Assembly: GCA_900316505.1 (NCBI GenBank)
Contig: ONDH01000023.1
Span: 1-47,232 of the forward strand
Direction: 5' to 3'
Length of the DNA stretch: 47,232 nt
DNA from: an uncultured Prevotellaceae bacterium
GTDB lineage: Bacteria; Bacteroidota; Bacteroidia; Bacteroidales; Bacteroidaceae
Shown in pieces: positions 35,172 to 41,968 of this stretch; position 1 is the first letter of the stretch; every line of letters starts with the position of its first letter. The translations under genes and the position numbers were made by a program. The notes beneath the pieces were generated by a model. The model was given only the letters and a program-made list of their open reading frames with translations, was not told where the DNA came from and made no database searches.

Positions 35172-36569
35172 ATGTTTGCAAAAGAGATATACATACAACG
35201 ACGCGCTGAACTGAAACGTCGTGTGGGCGAAGGGCTCATCCTCCTGTTCGGCAATAATGACGCACCGAACAACTACCCTGCCAACACCTACCGCTTCCGT
35301 CAGGACAGTTGTTTCCTATACTATTTTGGTCTGAAACGCGAAGGGTTGGTCGGACTGATTGATGTGGACAACGACAAGGAGTACATCTTCGGCAACGACA
35401 TTGACATCAACGACATCATCTGGTATGGTTATGTGCCATCCGTAAAAGAATTGGCAACCGAGGTGGGTGTGCAACACACAGCACCCATGAAAGAGCTGAA
35501 GACGTCGATTGATACAGCAAGAAGCCAAGGAAAGCCCATTCACTACATTCCTCAGTGCCGCCACGATTTGATGATTCAGCTGTCAGACCTCATCGGCATG
35601 CACCCATTGCAGTTAAACGCACAGGCTTCCGTCACGCTCATCAAAGCCATTGTTGACATGCGCTCCATCAAGAAGCCGGAAGAGGTGGAAGAACTCAAGA
35701 AGGCAGCCGACATCGGCTATCAGATGCACACCACAGCCATGAAACTATGTGCTCCGGGAGTGACAGAAAAGTACATCGCTGGTGTCATAGAAGGCATCGC
35801 CATGAGTCTTGGCGACCGCTATTCCTTCCAATCCATCCTCTCCATGCATGGTGAGATACAGCATGGATTCCCCAGTCACACCCCCATGGAAGCAGGACGG
35901 TTGATGCTATGCGATGCAGGCGCAGAGAACAAGGAGAACTATTGTTCAGACAACACACGCGTGACGCCCATTTCAGGCACCTTCACACAGCAACAGCGAG
36001 ACATCTACACCGCCGTGGAAGCAGCGCACGATTGGGTGATAGCAAATGCCAGGCCCAACGTGAAATGGCTGGACATGCACATGGGAGCATGCCGTATCTT
36101 AACAGAACATCTGAAAGCCATCGGACTCATGAAAGGCGACACCGATGAAGCAGTCAAGGCAGGAGCACACGCGCTCTTCATGCCACACGGATTAGGTCAC
36201 ATGATGGGATTGGATGTGCATGACATGGAAGGGCTTGGACAGAACTACGTGGGTTTTGACGACGAAGTGCAACCCTCCACCCAGTTCGGGCTGAACTGCC
36301 TGCGTTGTGGCAGACGGTTGCAAGCGGGCTTCGTGATGACAGACGAACCAGGCATCTATTTCATCCCACATCTCATCGACCTCTGGAAGTCACAAGGCAT
36401 CCACAAAGACTTCATCAATTACGAAGCCATTGAGCCATTCCGCCATTTCGGAGGAGTGCGTTTGGAAGACGACATCCTCATCACAGAAGATAGTTGCCGA
36501 ATCATTGGAGACAAAGTTATTCCATATCATATCAACGAATTAGAAGAATTTGTTAAACAATCAAAATAG
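35172..36569 (+). CDS. pepP: Xaa-Pro aminopeptidase (M24B, PepP-like)
   Basis: 465 aa. Removes an N-terminal residue ahead of proline using two metal ions. The N-terminal domain has AELKRRVGEGLILLFGNND and RFRQDSCFLYYFG. The catalytic pita-bread domain shows the five metal ligands: Asp in LMLCDAGAE, Asp in YCSDNTRVTP, His in PHGLGHMMGLDVHD, Glu in MTDEPGIYF and Glu in GGVRLEDDILIT. No signal peptide, so cytoplasmic. It is followed 6 bp later by an exported C1 peptidase, suggesting linked peptide use. Confidence 0.95.
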   Translation: MFAKEIYIQRRAELKRRVGEGLILLFGNNDAPNNYPANTYRFRQDSCFLYYFGLKREGLVGLIDVDNDKEYIFGNDIDINDIIWYGYVPSVKELATEVGVQHTAPMKELKTSIDTARSQGKPIHYIPQCRHDLMIQLSDLIGMHPLQLNAQASVTLIKAIVDMRSIKKPEEVEELKKAADIGYQMHTTAMKLCAPGVTEKYIAGVIEGIAMSLGDRYSFQSILSMHGEIQHGFPSHTPMEAGRLMLCDAGAENKENYCSDNTRVTPISGTFTQQQRDIYTAVEAAHDWVIANARPNVKWLDMHMGACRILTEHLKAIGLMKGDTDEAVKAGAHALFMPHGLGHMMGLDVHDMEGLGQNYVGFDDEVQPSTQFGLNCLRCGRRLQAGFVMTDEPGIYFIPHLIDLWKSQGIHKDFINYEAIEPFRHFGGVRLEDDILITEDSCRIIGDKVIPYHINELEEFVKQSK

Positions 36570-36575
36570 AATAAA

Positions 36576-37769
36576 ATGAAAAAGACATTAATGACCATTG
36601 CACTATTTGCAGTCGGTGTAACCCTCTTTGCGCAAGACGTAAAAAAGGAAGAAGGGTTCCAATTCACAACGGTGAAAGAAATTCCAATCACATCCACCAA
36701 AAACCAGAACAATTCCGGCACCTGCTGGGCATTCTCCTCATTAGGATTCTTCGAGGCAGAACTGCTACGAATGGGTAAAGGCGAGTGGGATTTCTCCGAG
36801 ATGTATCTTGCCCACAAGACATACGAAGACCGTGCAAAAGCAACCGTGCGCCTTCATGGCGACATGGATTTCAGTCAGGGAGGCTCATTCTACGACTGCG
36901 TGTATTGCATGCGTCACTACGGTATGATTCCACAATCAGCCATGCCCGAGCCAGGCACATTGCAAGGCGACTCCCTGCCCAACTTCACCGAGTTCTTCTC
37001 CATTCTCGAACCCATGGTGAGCGCAGTGGCAAAGGGCAAGCAGAAGAAGCTCTCCCCTATTTGGTTCCAACCCATCAACGCCACACTGGACACCTATCTT
37101 GGCGAATGCCCTACAGAGTTCACCTATAATGGGAAGACCTACACACCACAGTCATTCATGGCATCAACAGGCTTGAACATGGACGACTACATCAGCCTCA
37201 CCTCCTTCTCCCACCATCCTTTCTACGAGCAGTTTGTCATTGAAGTGCAGGACAACTGGCGATGGGGACTTTCCTACAACCTGCCCCTCGACGAGTTCAT
37301 GGAAGTGATGGAGAATGCCGTGCAGAACGGCTACACCTTCGCATGGGGAGCTGATGTCAGCGAGAACGGTTTCTCACGAGAAGGCATCGCCGTATGTCCC
37401 GACCTTCAGAAAGCAAAGGACACTGACGGCAGTGACTACTACCGCTGGTTCGGCAATTCAGGAGGCATCAACAATCGTGCCGCCTACACCGCACGTCCAT
37501 GGCCAGAAATCACCGTCACACAGGAGATGCGTCAAGAAGCATACGACAACTGGGAAACCACAGACGACCACGGCATGTTGATTTACGGACTTGCCAAAGA
37601 CCAGAACGGCAAAGAGTACTTCATGGTGAAAAATTCATGGGGCACCGATTACAAGTACAATGGTGTATGGTATGCCTCCAAAGCATTCGTGGCATACAAG
37701 ACCTTGAACATCCTTGTCCACAAGGATGCCATCCCCAAGCCCATCGCCAAGAAGTTAGGCATCAAGTAA
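36576..37769 (+). CDS. Exported C1-family (papain-like, PepC/bleomycin-hydrolase-type) peptidase
   Basis: 397 aa. The signal peptide MKKTLMTIALFAVGVTLFAQ is unusual for this group, whose members are mostly cytoplasmic, but common in Bacteroidales homologues. The active site is complete: Q44 (oxyanion), C50 in SGTCWAFSS, H332 in DDHGMLIYG and N353 in VKNSWGTDY. FSEMYLAHKTYEDRA resembles bleomycin hydrolase/PepC. It probably acts as an aminopeptidase in the periplasm on imported peptides. Second gene of the pepP operon; a terminator lies at 37791-37827. Confidence 0.92.
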   Translation: MKKTLMTIALFAVGVTLFAQDVKKEEGFQFTTVKEIPITSTKNQNNSGTCWAFSSLGFFEAELLRMGKGEWDFSEMYLAHKTYEDRAKATVRLHGDMDFSQGGSFYDCVYCMRHYGMIPQSAMPEPGTLQGDSLPNFTEFFSILEPMVSAVAKGKQKKLSPIWFQPINATLDTYLGECPTEFTYNGKTYTPQSFMASTGLNMDDYISLTSFSHHPFYEQFVIEVQDNWRWGLSYNLPLDEFMEVMENAVQNGYTFAWGADVSENGFSREGIAVCPDLQKAKDTDGSDYYRWFGNSGGINNRAAYTARPWPEITVTQEMRQEAYDNWETTDDHGMLIYGLAKDQNGKEYFMVKNSWGTDYKYNGVWYASKAFVAYKTLNILVHKDAIPKPIAKKLGIK

Positions 37770-37790
37770 CAAACCTTTCACATCTGAAAG

Positions 37791-37827
37791 AAAAATAGGT
37801 AGAGACACGTCTCCACCTATTTTTTTT
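37791..37827 (+). terminator. Terminator of the pepP-C1 peptidase operon
   Basis: AAAAATAGGT (37791-37800) pairs with ACCTATTTTT (37815-37824), with an inner GAGA/TCTC pairing. Seven to eight T residues end at 37827. Confidence 0.85.
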
Positions 37828-38215
37828 CGAAGTTATTGAAGTTATCGAAGTGAGCGCTTTGCTCGAAGTGAGCGACGATACTTTAACAATGAAAGAATGA
37901 GAAAATGAAAAAATGAAAGCGAAAGAACGCCTCGCGCGGCGTGAGGAAGGAGAGCCCTGCGGGCAGAACCTTTAGCTCGGCGAAGCCAAATAAAACAAAT
38001 CTTTTAAAAATCTCTCAAAATATATTTGTTTGATTTGTTTGGATTTGAAATATTTCTTTGTGAGCAAAGTGAACAAACTCACTAATTCCTCATTCCTAAT
38101 TTTCATTGATTGGGTATCGCCATTCAACTCTCTGCCTCATTCTTTCATTTTCTCATTCTTTCATTTCAGCGAACTTTTTCATTCTTTCATTTCCTCATTT
38201 TTTCATTCTTCATCA
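37828..38215. repeat. Gene-free repeat stretch with an inverted pair
   Basis: AATGAAAGAATGAGAAAATG-type sequence at 37888-37919 is matched, with one mismatch, by its reverse complement at 38138-38167. Between them are two hairpins, CGCC-TCGCGC-GGCG at 37929 and GCCC-TGC-GGGC at about 37953, and CTTTAGCTCGGCGAAGCC near 37970 (inverse of 5246-5266). Further CATTCTTTCATTTTCTC-like units run to 38212. No gene is seen. Confidence 0.7.
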
Positions 38216-38399
38216 GGATAGCCCTTACACAGACTTGAGAATACCCCTTAAGCAGAAGTGAGAATACCCCTTAAGCACGAGCGAGTATAGCCTTGACACA
38301 GAAGCGAGAATATTAGTGACATCGAGCTGAGTATATTGGTGACGTTTGATGTTGTATACGAGTGACATTGAAGTGTGTATACGAGTGACGCTGAAAGGT
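38216..38399. repeat. Tandem array of eight 23-bp units (array 2)
   Basis: Eight units of exactly 23 bp begin at 38216, 38239, 38262, 38285, 38308, 38331, 38354 and 38377. Most begin GAATA or GTATA and have GTGAC or TTAAG at position 9-13. Early units (GAATACCCCTTAAGCA) grade step by step into late ones (GTATACGAGTGAC). No indels occur across 184 bp despite strong divergence. 23 is not a multiple of 3, so it does not encode a protein repeat. Confidence 0.85.
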
Positions 38400-38627
38400 G
38401 TTGATGAACTACGTGCGCACCGTGCGCATCTCATTTCGCACACTCAGCGCATAATATTTCGTTCTTACAGCGCGTGTTATTTTGCGCTGGGTGCCCGTGT
38501 TTGGTGGAACAAGTGAATTAGTTCTTCAATATCACAGTATTACAATACATATAGAGAATTCTGGAGTACGTGACATTCTGTCCCTATTGTCACTACGTTT
38601 CGTTTTGAGGCGTTTACCACGAGGGCG
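38400..38627. other. Gene-free stretch downstream of the accessory operon
   Basis: A GC-rich patch (ACGTGCGCACCGTGCGCAT; TTTTGCGCTGGGTGCCC) lies beside array 2 and is unlike the AT-rich DNA to its right. No gene, tRNA or attachment-site duplication was recognised. Confidence 0.4.
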
Positions 38628-39383
38628 TTAAGAAATGCGATTAGCATTATCAATATTCAATTCATTTTTGTTTTGCTTTAGTTCAGGACAGATTTTATCT
38701 AAAGTTTCATATTCGAGGGTTGTTCCATCATACGCTACACAGATTATTCTACCCAAAATGGCTTTAAATTTATCTTGTAGATCTTTACTAGTACAACAAC
38801 TGTCGCCATGTCTAATCTTCTCACAATCCCCAATCCTGATATCAGAAAGTTTTCCTCCAGATAGCAGAAAAACACCATACCTAAATGGTTTATATTTGGA
38901 ATGAAATTTCTCCTTAGTCATATAGCAACATAGTTTATATAAATCGCCCAAGATTAATTTGCCTGTTATTCGAGTCGTTCTTTTTATCTCGCATACTATT
39001 TTCTGAATGTCATCATCACCTTGATCATGATGTAATATTATATCTGGATATACCTTTAATTTGTTTTCATCAGAACAATTAAATTGTTCTGATTCGAGAA
39101 TAATATCCCCATCTTCTATAAATTTATCAAGTTCCGCATTGAGTATGAGGGAGTGATCACAACTTTTCTCAATCAAATTCCCCCACTGACGATATACCTC
39201 GTAAGCAAAAACTCTTTCCAAATGAGGGTGATTAATTTTTTCTATTTTATGGACATCTGCACTCTTTACATCATAATACAAATATCGTTTCTCAACTTTA
39301 CATATTGCATCAAACAAAATCTTAAAGTATTTGTTGTCTTTGCCAAATGGTAGGTCAACTTGTGGATATGGATTGTAAATCAT
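38628..39383 (-). CDS. Unknown protein with a PD-(D/E)xK nuclease-like motif
   Basis: 251 aa, soluble, strikingly AT-rich compared with the housekeeping genes. VYPDIILHHDQ (about residues 112-122), followed after a short loop by KIVCEIKRTTRITGK (about 127-141), gives the P-D...E-x-K spacing of PD-(D/E)xK nucleases. The region before it is helical, with Glu candidates for a third ligand. RYGVFLLSGGKL resembles a later strand of such folds. No specific family is recognised. It is the last gene of the WG-repeat operon or follows it closely, lying 4 bp after a possible 36-aa frame. Confidence 0.6.
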   Translation of the reverse strand: MIYNPYPQVDLPFGKDNKYFKILFDAICKVEKRYLYYDVKSADVHKIEKINHPHLERVFAYEVYRQWGNLIEKSCDHSLILNAELDKFIEDGDIILESEQFNCSDENKLKVYPDIILHHDQGDDDIQKIVCEIKRTTRITGKLILGDLYKLCCYMTKEKFHSKYKPFRYGVFLLSGGKLSDIRIGDCEKIRHGDSCCTSKDLQDKFKAILGRIICVAYDGTTLEYETLDKICPELKQNKNELNIDNANRIS

Positions 39384-39387
39384 ATTT

Positions 39388-39498
39388 TTATGTTACAGAT
39401 TCCTTTTGTTGTTCATTCCACCTCTCACAGATAGAACCCTTTAACCTGTGAGGAGTGATGTTTCTTATCTTTTTTAATATTGTGTTGCTAATTCCCAC
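39388..39498 (-). CDS. Possible 36-aa small ORF filling the gap between two operon genes
   Basis: GTG-started frame. It overlaps the last 25 bp of the coiled-coil gene and ends 4 bp before the ATG of the PD-(D/E)xK-like gene. The translation contains LKKIRNITPHRLKGSICE and WNEQQKESVT, a basic, protein-like composition. There is no clear ribosome binding site and no recognised family. It could instead be chance or a fragment of a longer protein. Confidence 0.25.
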   Translation of the reverse strand: MGISNTILKKIRNITPHRLKGSICERWNEQQKESVT

Positions 39499-39971
39499 TC
39501 TAAATCACGTTCAAGCCTATCCTGTTCCTCCCTCATTTCCCGTTCCGTTCTATTCCATTCCTCCTCCAATTTTTGTGCCGCTCTGTTCGCTTCTTCTTCA
39601 GCATCTTTTACAGCTTTGTCATAGTCTTTTTCGGCTTGATCCCATGCTTCCTCCCACGCCTTCTGTTGGTACTCTGCTGTAGGAGCCCACTCTGCCTGGA
39701 AGTTATTTCCATCATATACGACATTTACATCTAAATCCACTTTCTTACCATCAAGGGTACAAGTCGCTAAACCCGTATAGATGTTGCCGTCTTGATGTAT
39801 CAAATTGAAATTCGAAATCTTCAAGGTTTGTCCTTTTTCTTTCGTTTTTTCAATCATCATTTTACTCACTTCTTCCTGAAGCATCTCAATATCTGACTTT
39901 GAATCATCAGATGCGGCAAAACCGATAGCAAACAATGCCACGATTGATAATGTTAACAAATACTTTCTCAT
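39474..39971 (-). CDS. Exported coiled-coil protein
   Basis: 165 aa. Signal peptide MRKYLLTLSIVALFAIGFAA, followed by SDDSKSD. Residues about 50-105 form a small beta-like domain (GNIYTGLATCTLDGKKVDLD). About 108-160 is a highly charged helix rich in E, K, R and A, predicted to form a coiled coil. The leader closely matches that of the 243-aa exported protein at 44443-45174 (FA-I/V-GFAASDD), so the two share ancestry or an export and processing route. No lipobox Cys, so it is probably free in the periplasm. Unknown function. Confidence 0.75.
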   Translation of the reverse strand: MRKYLLTLSIVALFAIGFAASDDSKSDIEMLQEEVSKMMIEKTKEKGQTLKISNFNLIHQDGNIYTGLATCTLDGKKVDLDVNVVYDGNNFQAEWAPTAEYQQKAWEEAWDQAEKDYDKAVKDAEEEANRAAQKLEEEWNRTEREMREEQDRLERDLEWELATQY

Positions 39972-40053
39972 AATCTTTTCATTTTTAATTGTTAAACATA
40001 AATGATTTATTGTCGTTCGATATTATAAAAACCATCATTATTGCTGAATAACA

Positions 40054-40167
40054 TTAGAAAACCGCACAATCACGATAGATGTCATCAACAATCTTTATAT
40101 TTCCCAAATAACGTCCTGCTCCATGTAAACGCCATAATGGTGTTTCTTTATACTTATTTTTGCTCAT
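40054..40167 (-). CDS. Possible 37-aa small ORF overlapping the end of the zinc-ribbon/WG gene
   Basis: ATG 40167 overlaps the WG-protein stop by 14 bp in another frame and reads MSKNKYKETPLWRLHG, then AGRYLGNIKIVDDIYRDC, ending AVF. The overlap and the gap it fills suit translational coupling. The composition is protein-like, but no family is recognised and the length makes chance possible. Confidence 0.35.
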   Translation of the reverse strand: MSKNKYKETPLWRLHGAGRYLGNIKIVDDIYRDCAVF

Positions 40168-41956
40168 GAAATGGATCCCATCGTGGTCTGCTTATTTGTT
40201 GATACAAGACCTCTATATTTTCTCCTATAAGAGAAAGAGTGACCCCTTCTCCCTCATTGATGATTTCAAACATTAAATGAAGCGTACTAACTTTATCCGT
40301 GAAAAGGTTTCTGCGTACAATGTCACATGTTATGAAATTATCCGAAATAGTATATGTTCCTTTGCCAGAGGCTCCATTATAGTAAATACATTCATTAAAT
40401 TGATAGTCAGAGAAGACAACAAACGACACGGCACCTGCCCTTTCACCAGATGGATAAAAGAATAGACATGGGACTCCTCCATACCACCCATTCCTATTAC
40501 ACAGCCATGCGTATGTATTCTGGGATGCTGTTCTATAGAATATTTTTGCTGGGTTATTCTCTTCTTCCCACTTTCTTTGTTCCTCTTCCCTTTTCTTCTC
40601 TTGCCTCTCCTTCATGGCAATCAATTGAGATTCGGGAAGATGGTCAAATGTACTTTCTCCTTTTGTGTTGATAAAGCCCCAAATGCCATCCTTGCTTACA
40701 GCTGCAAGACCTTCAGAAAAACATTCGGCAGAATCATACTTTCCTAATGGAATGACTTCTTTTCCTTGTTTGTTAATGAAGCCATATTGTCCATCTCTTG
40801 ATACAAGAGCAAGTCCATTGGAGAAGGATCCATCTATTTCACCATCCTCCTCTGCATCATAGATACAAGGTATTACGATTTTGCCATTTCTGTCCATGTA
40901 TCCAATTTTCCAATCAGAATATACTATAGCTAGCCCTTCTGAGAAATCACCAATATTCTCATATTGGCAAGGAACAACCTCTTTCCCGTTCTTGTCAATG
41001 ACACCATATTTTTCGTCTTGACATATTACAGCAAGCCCCTCAGAAAAAGAATTAGCCCATCCATATTTACATGGAATAACCTCTTTTCCTGTTTTATCAA
41101 TGAAGCCCCAATTACCACCATCTTTGTATACTGTTGCAAGTCCTTCGCTAAAAGAATATACATGACCATAAATACATGGAATAACTTCTTTTCCTTTTTT
41201 ATCAATGAAGCCCCAATTCTCCTCATCATTGCACACAGACGCAAGCCCTTCTTTGAAATTACCAACACCCCCATACTGCTTATCAGATAGATCCAAGAAC
41301 ACTTTTCCCGTCTTATCAATAAACCTCCAATCTTCATCTTGGCGTACAGCTGCAAGACCTTCGGAAAAATCTTCAGCCCAATCATATTTACATGGGATGA
41401 CTTCTTCACCTTTTTTGTCTATAAAACCATACTTACCATCCTTAATCACTTTGGTCAGCCCTTCTGAAGTAGTGGAATAATGGGCATCCTCTTCCATGTC
41501 ATACTTACAAGGGACTATAAGATTTCCTTTTTTATCCATATATCCTATTTTCCAATCATCATTGCTTACCATGACTAATCCTTCAGAAAAAACTCCTGCA
41601 CCTTGAATGTCATTCTCTGCGAGTGTCTTAGCCAACCCTTCGAACGAATAATCTGTTCTGATGAAGAACCAATAAAACAGGCCACCACCGACAATGAATA
41701 AAGCCAGTAATCCTATTATGAGAGAGCGTGGAATTTTCTTGAAAAATGCGCCACTTCTGCCGAGAACCTTATTGTTGATGACAGACAAACCTTCCGTTTT
41801 GTAAGGCATACCACAATTGGAGCAGAATTGTTCATCTCCGACACGCTCATGTCCACATTTCTTGCAGAACTGTTTATCCGTCACTTCTGCTCCGCATTGC
41901 GGACAAAAATTCATTTGGTCATCCACCTTGTGACCATTTTTACAATATCGTGCCAT
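40154..41956 (-). CDS. Zinc-ribbon, single-TM, WG-repeat protein
   Basis: 600 aa. Residues 1-55 hold two zinc ribbons (YCKNGH, FCPQCG, FCKKCGHE, FCSNCGMP). One membrane segment follows at about 78-100 (SLIIGLLALFIVGGGLFYWF). Residues about 105-445 hold nine WG beta repeats of 33-40 aa (e.g. WGFIDKTGKEVIPCKYGW). After a charged linker (MKERQEKKREEEQRKWEE), a beta-rich C-terminal domain of about 125 aa resembles a lipocalin-like fold. The zinc ribbons are predicted to be cytoplasmic and the repeats periplasmic. The last repeat is capped by GESTFD, as in the neighbouring protein (GRSTFD). The gene starts 12 bp after that neighbour. Confidence 0.85.
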   Translation of the reverse strand: MARYCKNGHKVDDQMNFCPQCGAEVTDKQFCKKCGHERVGDEQFCSNCGMPYKTEGLSVINNKVLGRSGAFFKKIPRSLIIGLLALFIVGGGLFYWFFIRTDYSFEGLAKTLAENDIQGAGVFSEGLVMVSNDDWKIGYMDKKGNLIVPCKYDMEEDAHYSTTSEGLTKVIKDGKYGFIDKKGEEVIPCKYDWAEDFSEGLAAVRQDEDWRFIDKTGKVFLDLSDKQYGGVGNFKEGLASVCNDEENWGFIDKKGKEVIPCIYGHVYSFSEGLATVYKDGGNWGFIDKTGKEVIPCKYGWANSFSEGLAVICQDEKYGVIDKNGKEVVPCQYENIGDFSEGLAIVYSDWKIGYMDRNGKIVIPCIYDAEEDGEIDGSFSNGLALVSRDGQYGFINKQGKEVIPLGKYDSAECFSEGLAAVSKDGIWGFINTKGESTFDHLPESQLIAMKERQEKKREEEQRKWEEENNPAKIFYRTASQNTYAWLCNRNGWYGGVPCLFFYPSGERAGAVSFVVFSDYQFNECIYYNGASGKGTYTISDNFITCDIVRRNLFTDKVSTLHLMFEIINEGEGVTLSLIGENIEVLYQQISRPRWDPFHEQK

Positions 41957-41968
41957 ATTCTTTATTAT

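Noticed and set aside
38216..38399. CRISPR array
   Set aside because: Units are contiguous 23-bp degenerate repeats with no constant repeat/unique spacer alternation, and there are no cas genes in the window. The same applies to 64-155 and 46445-46556.
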